64,000 bases of DNA, taken from Crossaster papposus. Its lineage: Eukaryota; Echinodermata; Asteroidea; Velatida; Solasteridae. Under the pieces are notes generated by a model, which did not search any database, was not told where the DNA came from, and saw only the letters and a list, made by a program, of their open reading frames with translations. Made by a program: the position numbers and the translations under genes. This document shows positions 43,401-57,079 of the stretch, one piece after another. The stretch covers positions 45,431-109,430 of the forward strand of contig JBAIAA010001594.1 of NCBI GenBank assembly GCA_037893245.1. The letters are read 5' to 3'. Within the stretch, counting starts at the first letter, position 1; every line of letters begins with the position of its first letter.

Positions 43401-46400
43401 AGAAGTGTGCATAAGAAATATGTAAAGGGAAAGAAGTGTGCATAAGAAATATGTAAAGGGAAAGAAGTGTGCATAAGAAATATGTAAAGGGAAAGAAGTG
43501 TGCATAAGAAATATGTAAAGGGAAAGAAGTGTGCATAAGAAATATGTAAATGGAAAGAAGTGTGCATAAGAAATATGTAAAGGGAAAGAAGTGTGCATAA
43601 GAAATATGTAAAGGGAAAGAAGTGTGCATAAGAAATATGTAAAGGGAAAGAAGTGTGCATAAGAAATATGTAAAGGGAAAGAAGTGTGCATAAGAAATAT
43701 GTAAAGGGAAAGAAGTGTGCATAAGAAATATGTAAAGGGAAAGAAGTGTGCATAAGAAATATGTAAAGGGAAAGAAGTGTGCATAAGAAATATGTAAAGG
43801 GAAAGAAGTGTGCATAAGAAATATGTAAAGGGAAAGAAGTGTGCATAAGAAATATGTAAAGGGAAAGAAGTGTGCATAAGAAATATGTAAAGGGAAAGAA
43901 GTGTGCATAAGAAATATGTAAAGGGAAAAAAGTGTGCATAAGAAATATGTAAAGGGAAAGAAGTGTGCATAAGAAATATGTAAAGGGAAAGAAGTGTGCA
44001 TAATAAATATGTAAGGGAAAGAAGTGTGCATAAGAAATGTGTAAAGGGAAAGAAGTGTGCATAAGAAATATGTAAAGGGAAAGAAGTGTGCATAAGAAAT
44101 ATGTAAAGGGAAAGAAGTGTGCATAAGAAATATGTAAAGGGAAAGAAGTGTGCATAAGAAATATGTAAAGGGAAAGAAGTGTGCATAAGAAATAAACACA
44201 TGATGTGGGAACAAGCCCTCGAGTTAAATATGTAAAGGGAAAGAAGTGTGCATAAGAAATATGTAAAGGGAAAGAAGTGTGCATAAGAAATATGTAAAGG
44301 GAAAGAAGTGTGCATAAGAAATATGTAAAGGGAAAGAAGTGTGCATAAGAAATATGTAAAGGGAAAGAAGTGTGCATAAGAAATATGTAAAGGGAAAGAA
44401 GTGTGCATAAGAAATATGTAAAGGGAAAGAAGTGTGCATAAGAAATAAACACATGATGTCGGGACAAGCCCTCGAGTTAAATATGTAAAGGGAAAGAAGT
44501 GTGCATAAGAAATAATAAAGGGAAAGAAGTGTGCATAAGAAATATGTAAAGGGAAAGAAGTGTGCATAAGAAATATGTAAAGGGAAAGAAGTGTGCATAA
44601 GAAATATGTAAAGGGAAAGAAGTGTGCATAAGAAATATGTAAAGGGAAAGAAGTGTGCATAAGAAATATGTAAAGGGAAAGAAGTGTGCATCAGAAATAT
44701 GTAAAGGGAAAGAAGTGTGCATAAGAAATATGTAAAGGGAAAGAAGTGTGCATAAGAAATATGTAAAGGGAAAGAAGTGTGCATAAGAAATATGTAAAGG
44801 GAAAGAAGTGTGCATAAGAAATATGTAAAGGGAAAGAAGTGTGCATAAGAAATATGTAAAGGGAAAGAAGTGTGCATAAGAAATATGTAAAGGGAAAGAA
44901 GTGTGCATAAGAAATATGTAAAGGGAAAGAAGTGTGCATAAGAAATATGTAAAGGGAAAGAAGTGTGCATAAGAAATATGTAAAGGGAAAGAAGTGTGCA
45001 TAAGAAATATGTAAAGGGAAAGAAGTGTGCATAAGAAATATGTAAATGGAAAGAAGTGTGCATAAGAAATATGTAAAGGGAAAGAAGTGTGCATAAGAAA
45101 TATGTAAAGGGAAAGAAGTGTGCATAAGAAATATGTAAAGGGAAAGAAGTGTGCATAAGAAATATGTAAAGGGAAAGAAGTGTGCATAAGAAATATGTAA
45201 AGGGAAAGAAGTGTGCATAAGAAATATGTAAAGGGAAAGAAGTGTGCATAAGAAATATGTAAAGGGAAATAAGTGTGCATAAGAAATATGTAAAGGGAAA
45301 GAAGTGTGCATAAGAAATATGTAAAGGGAAAGAAGTGTGCATAAGAAATATGTAAAGGGAAAGAAGTGTGCATAAGAAATATGTAAAGGGAAAAAAGTGT
45401 GCATAAGAAATATGTAAAGGGAAAGAAGTGTGCATAAGAAATATGTAAAGGGAAAGAAGTGTGCATGAGAAATATGTAAAGGGAAAGAAGTGTGCATAAG
45501 AAATAATAAAGGGAAAGAAGTGTGCATAAGAAATATGTAAAGGGAAAGAAGTGTGCATAAGAAATATGTAAAGGGAAAGAAGTGTGCATAAGAAATATGT
45601 AAAAGGAAAGAAGTGTGCATAAGAAATATGTAAAGGGAAAGAAGTGTGAATAAGAAATATGTAAAGGGAAAGAAGTGTGCATAAGAAATATGTAAAGGGA
45701 AAGAAGTGTGCATAAGAAATATGTAAAGGGAAAGAAGTGTGCATAAGAAATATGTAAAGGGAAAGAAGTGTGCATAAGAAATATGTAAAGGGAAAGAAGT
45801 GTGCATAAGAAATATGTAAAGGGAAAGAAGTGTGCATAAGAAATATGTAAAGGGAAAGAAGTGTGCATAAGAAATATGTAAAGGGAAAGAAGTGTGCATA
45901 AGAAATATGTAAAGGGAAAGAAGTGTGCATAAGAAATATGTAAAGGGAAAGAAGTGTGCATAAGAAATATGTAAAGGGAAAGAAGTGTGCATAAAAAATA
46001 TGTAAAGGGAAAGAAGTGTGCATAAGAAATATGTAAAAGGAAAGAAGTGTGCATAAGAAATATGTAAAGGGAAAGAAGTGTGCATAAGAAATATGTAAAG
46101 GGAAAGAAGTGTGCATAAGAAATATGTAAAGGGAAAGAAGTGTGCATAAGAAATATGTAAAGGGAAAGAAGTGTGCATACGAAATATGTAAAGGGAAAGA
46201 AGTGTGCATAAGAAATATGTAAAGTGAAAGAAGTGTGCATAAGAAATATGTAAAGGGAAAGAAGTGTGCATAAGAAATATGTAAAGTGAAAGAAGTGTGC
46301 ATAAGAAATATGTAAAGGGAAAGAAGTGTGCATAAGAAATATGTGAAGGGAAAGAAGTGTGCATAAGAAATATGTAAAGGGAAAGAAGTGTGCATAAGAA

Positions 46401-49224
46401 ATATGTAAAGGGAAAGAAGTGTGCATAAGAAATATGTAAAGGGAAAGAAGTGTGCATAAGAAATATGTAAAGGGAAAGAAGTGTGCATAAGAAATATGTA
46501 AAGGGAAAGAAGTGTGCATAAGAAATATGTAAAGGGAAAGAAGTGTGCATAAGAAATATGTAAAGGGAAAGAAGTGTGCATAAGAAATATGTAAAGGGAA
46601 AGAAGTGTGCATAAGAAATATGTAAAGGGAAAGAAGTGTGCATAAGAAATATGTAAAGGGAAAGAAGTGTGCATAAGAAATATGTAAAGGGAAAGAGGTG
46701 TGCATAAGAAATATGTAAAGGGAAAGAAGTGTGCATAAGAAATATGTAAAGGGAAAGAAGTGTGCATAAGAAATATGTAAAGGGAAAGAAGTGTGCATAA
46801 GAAATATGTAAAGGGAAAGAAGTGTGCATAAGAAATATGTAAAGGGAAAGAAGTGTGCATACGAAATATGTAAAGGGAAAGAAGTGTGCATAAGAAATAT
46901 GTAAAGGGAAAGAAGTGTGCATAAGAAATATGTAAAGGGAAAGAAGTGTGCATAAGAAATATGTAAAGGGAAAGAAGTGTGCATAAGAAATATGTAAAGG
47001 GAAAGAAGTGTGCATAATAAATATGTAAAGGGAAAGAAGTGTGCATAATAAATATGTAAAGGGAAAAAAGTGTGCATAAGAAATATGTAAAGGGAAAGAA
47101 GTGTGCATAAGAAATATGTAAAGGGAAAGAAGTGTGCATAAGAAATATGTAAGGGAAAGAAGTGTGCATAAGAAATATGTAAAGGGAAAGAAGTGTGCAT
47201 AAGAAATATGTAAAGGGAAAGAAGTGTGCATAAGAAATATGTAAAGGGAAAGAAGTGTGCATAAGAAATATGTAAAGGGAAAGAAGTGTGCATAAGAAAT
47301 ATGTAAAGGGAAAGAAGTGTGCATAAGAAATATGTAAAGGGAAAGAAGTGTGCATAAGAAATATGTAAAGGGAAAGAAGTGTGCATAAGAAATATGTAAA
47401 GGGAAAGAAGTGTGCATAAGAAATATGTAAAGGGAAAGAAGTGTGCATAAGAAATATGTAAAGGGAAAGAAGTGTGCATAAGAAATATGTAAAGGGAAAG
47501 AAGTGTGCATAAGAAATATGTAAAGGGAAAGAAGTGTGCATAAGAAATATGTAAAGGGAAAGAAGTGTGCATAAGAAATATGTAAATGGAAAGAAGTGTG
47601 CATAAGAAATATGTAAAGGGAAAGAAGTGTGCATAAGAAATATGTAAAGGGAAAGAAGTGTGCATAAGAAATATGTAAAGGGAAAGAAGTGTGCATAAGA
47701 AATATGTAAAGGGAAAGAAGTGTGCATAAGAAATATGTAAAGGGAAAGAAGTGTGCATAAGAAATATGTAAAGGGAAAGAAGTGTGCATAAGAAATATGT
47801 AAAGGGAAAGAAGTGTGCATAAGAAATATGTAAAGGGAAAGAAGTGTGCATAAGAAATATGTAAAGGGAAAGAAGTGTGCATAAGAAATATGTAAAGGGA
47901 AAGAAGTGTGCATAAGAAATATGTAAAGGGAAAGAAGTGTGCATAAGAAATATGTAAAGGGAAAGAAGTGTGCATAAGAAATATGTAAAGGGAAAGAAGT
48001 GTGCATAAGAAATATGTAAAGGGAAAGAAGTGTGCATAAGAAATATGTAAAGGGAAAGAAGTGTGCATAAGAAATATGTAAAAGGAAAGAAGTGTGCATA
48101 CGAAATATGTAAAGGGAAAGAAGTGTGCATAAGAAATATGTAAAGGGAAAGAAGTGTGCATAAGAAATATGTAAAGGGAAAGAAGTGTGCATAAGAAATA
48201 TGTAAAGGGAAAGAAGTGTGCATACGAAATATGTAAAGGGAAAGAAGTGTGCATAAGAAATATGTAAAGGGAAAGAAGTGTGCATAAGAAATATGTAAAG
48301 GGAAAGAAGTGTGCATAAGAAATATGTAAAGGAAAAGAAGTGTGCATACGAAATATGTAAAGGGAAAGAAGTGTGCATAAGAAATATGTAAAGGGAAAGA
48401 AGTGTGCATAAGAAATATGTAAAGGGAAAGAAGTGTGCATAAGAAATATGTAAAGGGAAAGAAGTGTGCATAAGAAATATGTAAAGGGAAAGAAGTGTGC
48501 ATAAGAAATATGTAAAGGGAAAGAAGTGTGCATAAGAAATATGTAAAGGGAAAGAAGTGTGCATAAGAAATATGTAAAGGGAAAGAAGTGTGCATAAGAA
48601 ATATGTAAAGGGAAAGAAGTGTGCATAAGAAATATGTAAAGGGAAAGAAGTGTGCATAAGAAATATGTAAAGGGAAAGAAGTGTGCATAAGAAATATGTA
48701 AAGGGAAAGAAGTGTGCATACGAAATATGTAAAGGGAAAGAAGTGTGCATAAGAAATATGTAAAGGGAAAGAAGTGTGCATAAGAAATATGTAATGGGAA
48801 AGAAGTGTGCATAAGAAATATGTAAAGGGAAAGAAGTGTGCATAAGAAAAATATGTAAAGGGAAAGAAGTGTGCATAAGAAATATGTAAAGGGAAAGAAG
48901 TGTACATAAGAAATATGTAAAGGGAAAGAAGTGTGCATAAGAAATATGTAAAGGGAAAGAAGTGTGCATAAGAAATATGTAAAGGGAAAGAAGTGTGCAT
49001 AAGAAATATGTAAAGGAAAAGAAGTGTGCATAAGAAATATGTAAAGGGAAAGAAGTGTGCATAAGAAATATGTGAAGGGAAAGAAGTGTGCATAAGAAAT
49101 ATGTAAAGGGAAAGAAGTGTGCATAAGAAATATGTAAAGGGAAAGAAGTGTGCATAAAAAATATGTAAAGGGAAAGAAGTGTGCATAAGAAATATGTAAA
49201 GGGAAAGAAGTGTGCATAAGAAAT

Positions 49225-52200
49225 AAACACATGATGTGGGAACAAGCCCTCGAGTTAAATATGTAAAGCGAAAGAAGTGTGCATAAGAAATATGTAAAGG
49301 GAAAGAAGTGTGCATAAGAAATATGTAAAGGGAAAGAAGTGTGCATAAGAAATAAACACATGATGTGGGAACAAGCCCTCGAGTTAAATATGTAAAGGGA
49401 AAGAAGTGTGCATAAGAAATATGTAAAGGGAAAGAAGTGTGCATAATAAATATGTAAAGGGAAAGAAGTGTGCATAAGAAATATGTAAAGGGAAAGAAGT
49501 GTGCATAAGAAATATGTAAAGGGAAAGAAGTGTGCATAAGAAATATGTAAAGGGAAAGAAGTGTGCATAAGAAATATGTAAAGGGAAAGAAGTGTGCATA
49601 AGAAATATGTAAAGGGAAAGAAGTGTGCATAAGAAATATGTAAAGGGAAAGAAGTGTGCATAAGAAATATGTAAAGGGAAAGAAGTGTGCATAAGAAATA
49701 ATAAAGGGAAAGAAGTGTGCATAAGAAATATGTAAAGGGAAAGAAGTGTGCATAAGAAATATGTAAAGGGAAAGAAGTGTGCATAAGAAATATGTAAAGG
49801 AAAAGAAGTGTGCATAATAAATATGTAAAGGGAAAGAAGTGTGCATAATACATATGTAAAGGGAAAGAAGTGTGCATAAGAAATATGTAAAGGGAAAGAA
49901 GTGTGCATAAGAAATATGTAAAGGGAAAGAAGTGTGCATAAGAAATATGTAAAGGGAAAGAAGTGTGCATAAGAAATATGTAAAGAGAAAGAAGTGTGCA
50001 TAAGAAATATGTAAAGGGAAAGAAGTGTGCATAATACATATGTAAAGGGAAAGAAGTGTGCATAAGAAATATGTAAAGGGAAAGAAGTGTGCATAAGAAA
50101 TATGTAAAGGGAAAGAAGTGTGCATAAGAAATATGTAAAGGGAAATAAGTGTGCATAAGAAATATGTAAAGGGAAAGAAGTGTGCATAAGAAATATGTAA
50201 AGGGAAAGAAGTGTGCATAAGAAATAAACACATGATGTGGGAACAAGCCCTCGAGTTAAATATGTAAAGCGAAAGAAGTGTGCATAAGAAATATGTAAAG
50301 GGAAAGAAGTGTACATAAGAAATATGTAAAGGGAACGAAGTGTGCATAAGAAATATGTAAAGGGAAAGAAGTGTGCATAAGAAATATGTAAAGGGAAAGA
50401 AGTGTGCATAAGAAATATGTAAAGGGAAAGAAGTGTGCATAAGAAATATGTAAAGGGAAAGAAGTGTGCATAAGAAATATGTAAAGGGAAAGAAGTGTGC
50501 ATAAGAAATATGTAAAGGGAAAGAAGTGTGCATAAGAAATATGTAAAGGGAAAGAAGTGTGCATAAGAAATATGTAAAGGGAAAGAAGTGTGCATAAGAA
50601 ATATGTAAAGGGAAAGAAGTGTGCATAAGAAATATGTAAATGGAAAGAAGTGTGCATAAGAAATATGTAAAGGGAAAGAAGTGTGCATAAGAAATATGTA
50701 AAGGGAAAGAAGTGTGCATAAGAAATATGTAAAGGGAAAGAAGTGTGCATAAGAAATATGTAAAGGGAAAGAAGTGTGCATAAGAAATATGTAAAGGGAA
50801 AGAAGTGTGCATAAGAAATATGTAAAGGGAAAGAAGTGTGCATAAGAAATATGTAAAGGGAAAGAAGTGTGCATAAGAAATATGTAAAGGGAAAGAAGTG
50901 TGCATAAGAAATATGTAAAGGGAAAGAAGTGTGCATAAGAAATATGTAAAGGGAAAGAAGTGTGCATAAGAAATATGTAAATGGAAAGAAGTGTGCATAA
51001 GAAATATGTAAAGGGAAAGAAGTGTGCATAAGAAATATGTAAAGGGAAAGAAGTGTGCATAAGAAATATGTAAAGGGAAAGAAGTGTGCATAAGAAATAT
51101 GTAAAGGGAAAGAAGTGTGCATAAGAAATATGTAAAAGGAAAGAAGTGTGCATACGAAATATGTAAAGGGAAAGAAGTGTGCATAAGAAATATGTAAAGG
51201 GAAAGAAGTGTGCATAAGAAATATGTAAAGGGAAAGAAGTGTGCATAAGAAATATGTAAAGGGAAAGAAGTGTGCATACGAAATATGTAAAGGGAAAGAA
51301 GTGTGCATAAGAAATATGTAAAGGGAAAGAAGTGTGCATAAGAAATATGTAAAGGGAAAGAAGTGTGCATAAGAAATATGTAAAGGAAAAGAAGTGTGCA
51401 TACGAAATATGTAAAGGGAAAGAAGTGTGCATAAGAAATATGTAAAGGGAAAGAAGTGTGCATAAGAAATATGTAAAGGGAAAGAAGTGTGCATAAGAAA
51501 TATGTAAAGGGAAAGAAGTGTGCATAAGAAATATGTAAAGGGAAAGAAGTGTGCATAAGAAATATGTAAAGGGAAAGAAGTGTGCATAAGAAATATGTAA
51601 AGGGAAAGAAGTGTGCATAAGAAATATGTAAAGGGAAAGAAGTGTGCATAAGAAATATGTAAAGGGAAAGAAGTGTGCATAAGAAATATGTAAAGGGAAA
51701 GAAGTGTGCATAAGAAATATGTAAAGGGAAAGAAGTGTGCATAAGAAATATGTAAAGGGAAAGAAGTGTGCATACGAAATATGTAAAGGGAAAGAAGTGT
51801 GCATAAGAAATATGTAAAGGGAAAGAAGTGTGCATAAGAAATATGTAATGGGAAAGAAGTGTGCATAAGAAATATGTAAAGGGAAAGAAGTGTGCATAAG
51901 AAATATGTAAAGGGAAAGAAGTGTGCATAAGAAATATGTAAAGGGAAAGAAGTGTACATAAGAAATAGGTAAAGGGAAAGAAGTGTGCATAAGAAATATG
52001 TAAAGGGAAAGAAGTGTGCATAAGAAATATGTAAAGGGAAAGAAGTGTGCATAAGAAATATGTAAAGGAAAAGAAGTGTGCATAAGAAATATGTAAAGGG
52101 AAAGAAGTGTGCATAAGAAATATGTGAAGGGAAAGAAGTGTGCATAAGAAATATGTAAAGGGAAAGAAGTGTGCATAAGAAATATGTAAAGGGAAAGAAG

Positions 52201-53278
52201 TGTGCATAAAAAATATGTAAAGGGAAAGAAGTGTGCATAAGAAATATGTAAAGGGAAAGAAGTGTGCATAAGAAATAAACACATGATGTGGGAACAAGCC
52301 CTCGAGTTAAATATGTAAAGCGAAAGAAGTGTGCATAAGAAATATGTAAAGGGAAAGAAGTGTGCATAAGAAATATGTAAAGGGAAAGAAGTGTGCATAA
52401 GAAATAAACACATGATGTGGGAACAAGCCCTCGAGTTAAATATGTAAAGGGAAAGAAGTGTGCATAAGAAATATGTAAAGGGAAAGAAGTGTGCATAATA
52501 AATATGTAAAGGGAAAGAAGTGTGCATAAGAAATATGTAAAGGGAAAGAAGTGTGCATAAGAAATATGTAAAGGGAAAGAAGTGTGCATAAGAAATATGT
52601 AAAGGGAAAGAAGTGTGCATAAGAAATATGTAAAGGGAAAGAAGTGTGCATAAGAAATATGTAAAGGGAAAGAAGTGTGCATAAGAAATATGTAAAGGGA
52701 AAGAAGTGTGCATAAGAAATATGTAAAGGGAAAGAAGTGTGCATAAGAAATAATAAAGGGAAAGAAGTGTGCATAAGAAATATGTAAAGGGAAAGAAGTG
52801 TGCATAAGAAATATGTAAAGGGAAAGAAGTGTGCATAAGAAATATGTAAAGGAAAAGAAGTGTGCATAATAAATATGTAAAGGGAAAGAAGTGTGCATAA
52901 TAAATATGTAAAGGGAAAGAAGTGTGCATAAGAAATATGTAAAGGGAAAGAAGTGTGCATAAGAAATATGTAAAGGGAAAGAAGTGTGCATAAGAAATAT
53001 GTAAAGGGAAAGAAGTGTGCATAAGAAATATGTAAAGATAAAGAAGTGTGCATAAGAAATATGTAAAGGGAAAGAAGTGTGCATAATACATATGTAAAGG
53101 GAAAGAAGTGTGCATAATACATATGTAAAGGGAAAGAAGTGTGCATAAGGAAATATGTAAAGGGAAAGAAGTGTGCATAAGAAATATGTAAAGGGAAATA
53201 AGTGTGCATAAGAAATATGTAAAGGGAAAGAAGTGTGCATAAGAAATATGTAAAGGGAAAGAAGTGTGCATAAGAAAT
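49225..53278. repeat. ~3,052-bp higher-order duplication in array 2
   Basis: Spacer intervals 129, 872 and 2,051 bp (starts 49225, 49354, 50226, 52277) are followed by 129 and 873 (52277, 52406, 53279). Marker variants, such as the AATAATAAA unit and the GCATAATACAT units, recur at matching offsets (49698 and 52751; 49850 and 53092). Confidence 0.8.
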
Positions 53279-56200
53279 AAACACATGATGTGGGAACAAG
53301 CCCTCGAGTTAAATATGTAAAGCGAAAGAAGTGTGCATAAGAAATATGTAAAGGGAAAGAAGTGTACATAAGAAATATGTAAAGGGAACGAAGTGTGCAT
53401 AAGAAATATGTAAAGGGAAAGAAGTGTGCATAAGAAATATGTAAAGGGAAAGAAGTGTGCATAAGAAATATGTAAAGGGAAAGAAGTGTGCATAAGAAAT
53501 ATGTAAAGGGAAAGAAGTGTGCATAAGAAATATGTAAAGGGAAAGAAGTGTGCATAAGAAATATGTAAAGGGAAAGAAGTGTGCATAAGAAATATGTAAA
53601 GGGAAAGAAGTGTGCATAAGAAATAAACACATGATGTGGGAACAAGCCCTCGAGTTAAATATGTAAAGGGAAAGAAGTGTGCATAAGAAATATGTAAAGG
53701 GAAAGAAGTGTGCATAAGAAATATGTAAAGGGAAAGAAGTGTGCATAAGAAATATGTAAAGGGAAAGAAGTGTGCATAAGAAATATGTAAAGGGAAAGAA
53801 GTGTGCATAAGAAATATATAAAGGGAAAGAAGTGTGCATAAGAAATATGTAAAGGGAAAGAAGTGTGCATAAGAAATATGTAAAGGGAAAGAAGTGTGCA
53901 TAAGAAATATGTAAAGGGAAAGAAGTGTGCATAAGAAATATGTAAAGGGAAAGAAGTGTGCATAAGAAATATGTAAAGGGAAAGAAGTGTGCATAAGAAA
54001 TATGTAAAGGAAAAGAAGTGTGCATAAGAAATATGTAAAGGGAAAGAAGTGTGCATAAGAAATATGTAAAGGGAAAGAAGTGTGCATAAGAAATATGTAA
54101 AGGGAAAGAAGTGTGCATAAGAAATATGTAAAGGGAAATAAGTGTGCATAAGAAATATGTAAAGGGTAAGAAGTGTGCATAAGAAATATGTAAAGGGAAA
54201 GAAGTGTGCATAGGAAATATGTAAAGGGAAAGAAGTGTGCATAAGAAATATGTAAAGGGAAAGAAGTGTGCATAAGAAATATGTAAAGGGAAAGAAGTGT
54301 GCATAAGAAATATGTAAAGGGAAAGAAGTGTGCATAAGAAATATGTAAAGGGAAAGAAGTGTGCATAAGAAATATGTAAAGGGAAAGAAGTGTGCATAAG
54401 AAATATGTAAAGGGAAAGAAGTGTGCATAAGAAATATGTAAAGGGAAAGAAGTGTGCATAAGAAATATGTAAAGGGAAAGAAGTGTGCATAAGAAATATG
54501 TAAAGGGAAAGAAGTGTGCATAAGAAATATGTAAAGGGAAAGAAGTGTGCATAAGAAATATGTAAAGGGAAAGAAGTGTGCATAAGAAATATGTAAAGGG
54601 AAAGAAGTGTGCATAAGAAATATGTAAAGGGAAAGAAGTGTGCATAAGAAATATGTAAAGGGAAAGAAGTGTGCATAAGAAATATGTAAAGGGAAAGAAG
54701 TGTGCATAAGAAATATGTAAAGGGAAAGAAGTGTGCATACGAAATATGTAAAGGGAAAGAAGTGTGCATAAGAAATATGTAAAGGGAAAGAAGTGTGCAT
54801 AAGAAATATGTAAAGGGAAAGAAGTGTGCATAAGAAATATGTAAAGGGAAAGAAGTGTGCATAAGAAATATGTAAAGGGAAAGAAGTGTGCATAAGAAAT
54901 ATGTAAAGGGAAAGAAGTGTGCATAAGAAATATGTAAAGGGAAAGAAGTGTGCATAAGAAATATGTAAAGGGAAAGAAGTGTGCATAAGAAATATGTAAA
55001 GGGAAAGAAGTGTGCATAAGAAATATGTAAAGGGAAAGAAGTGTGCATAAGAAATATGTAAAGGGAAAGAAGTGTGCATAATAAATATGTAAAGGGAAAG
55101 AAGTGTGCATAATAAATATGTAAAGGGAAAGAAGTGTGCATAAGAAATATGTAAAGGGAAAGAAGTGTGCATACGAAATATGTAAAGGGAAAGAAGTGTG
55201 CATAAGAAATATGTAAAGGGAAAGAAGTGTGCATAAGAAATATGTAAAGGGAAAGAAGTGTGCATAAGAAATATGTAAAGGGAAAGAAGTGTGCATAAGA
55301 AATATGTAAAGGGAAAGAAGTGTGCATAAGAAATATGTAAAGGGAAAGAAGTGTGCATAAGAAATATGTAAAGGGAAAGAAGTGTGCATAAGAAATATGT
55401 AAAGGGAAAGAAGTGTGCATAAGAAATATGTAAAGGGAAAGAAGTGTGCATAAGAAATATGTAAAGGGAAAGAAGTGTGCATAAGAAATATGTAAAGGGA
55501 AAGAAGTGTGCATAAGAAATATGTAAAGGGAAAGAAGTGTGCATAAGAAATATGTAAAGGGAAAGAAGTGTGCATAAGAAATATGTAAAGGGAAAGAAGT
55601 GTGCATAAGAAATATGTAAAGGGAAAGAAGTGTGCATAAGAAATATGTAAAGGGAAAGAAGTGTGCATAAGAAATAAACACATGATGTGGGAACAAGCCC
55701 TCGAGTTAAATATGTAAAGCGAAAGAAGTGTGCATAAGAAATATGTAAAGGGAAAGAAGTGTACATAAGAAATATGTAAAGGGAACGAAGTGTGCATAAG
55801 AAATATGTAAAGGGAAAGAAGTGTGCATAAGAAATATGTAAAGGGAAAGAAGTGTGCATAAGAAATATGTAAAGGGAAAGAAGTGTGCATAAGAAATATG
55901 TAAAGGGAAAGAAGTGTGCATAAGAAATATGTAAAGGGAAAGAAGTGTGCATAAGAAATATGTAAAGGGAAAGAAGTGTGCATAAGAAATATGTAAAGGG
56001 AAAGAAGTGTGCATAAGAAATAAACACATGATGTGGGAACAAGCCCTCGAGTTAAATATGTAAAGGGAAAGAAGTGTGCATAAGAAATATGTAAAGGGAA
56101 AGAAGTGTGCATAAGAAATATGTAAAGGGAAAGAAGTGTGCATAAGAAATATGTAAAGGGAAAGAAGTGTGCATAAGAAATATGTAAAGGGAAAGAAGTG

Positions 56201-56800
56201 TGCATAAGAAATATATAAAGGGAAAGAAGTGTGCATAAGAAATATGTAAAGGGAAAGAAGTGTGCATAAGAAATATGTAAAGGGAAAGAAGTGTGCATAA
56301 GAAATATGTAAAGGGAAAGAAGTGTGCATAAGAAATATGTAAAGGGAAAGAAGTGTGCATAAGAAATATGTAAAGGGAAAGAAGTGTGCATAAGAAATAT
56401 GTAAAGGAAAAGAAGTGTGCATAAGAAATATGTAAAGGGAAAGAAGTGTGCATAAGAAATATGTAAAGGGAAAGAAGTGTGCATAAGAAATATGTAAAGG
56501 GAAAGAAGTGTGCATAAGAAATATGTAAAGGGAAATAAGTGTGCATAAGAAATATGTAAAGGGTAAGAAGTGTGCATAAGAAATATGTAAAGTGAAAGAA
56601 GTGTGCATAGGAAATATGTAAAGGGAAAGAAGTGTGCATAAGAAATATGTAAAGGGAAAGAAGTGTGCATAAGAAATATGTAAAGGGAAAGAAGTGTGCA
56701 TAAGAAATATGTAAAGGGAAAGAAGTGTGCATAAGAAATATGTAAAGGGAAAGAAGTGTGCATAAGAAATATGTAAAGGGAAAGAAGTGTGCATAAGAAA
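53279..56800. repeat. ~2,397-bp tandem duplication in array 2
   Basis: Spacers 53279/53625 and 55676/56022 are offset by 2,397 bp. The 346-bp block after each first spacer carries GCGAAAG, GTACAT and GGGAACGAAG variants in the same units. After the second spacers, the AATATATAAAG, AAATAAGTG, GGGTAAG and GCATAGGAAAT markers recur at the same distances. Confidence 0.85.
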
Positions 56801-57079
56801 TATGTAAAGGGAAAGAAGTGTGCATAAGAAATATGTAAAGGAAAAGAAGTGTGCATAAGAAATATGTAAAGGGAAAGAAGTGTGCATAAGAAATATGTAA
56901 AGGGAAAGAAGTGTGCATAAGAAATATGTAAAGGGAAAGAGTGTGCATAAGAAATATGTAAAGGGAAAGAAGTGTGCATAAGAAATATGTAAAGGGAAAG
57001 AAGTGTGCATAAGAAATATGTAAAGGGAAAGAAGTGTGCATAAGAAATATGTAAAGGGAAAGAAGTGTGCATAAGAAAT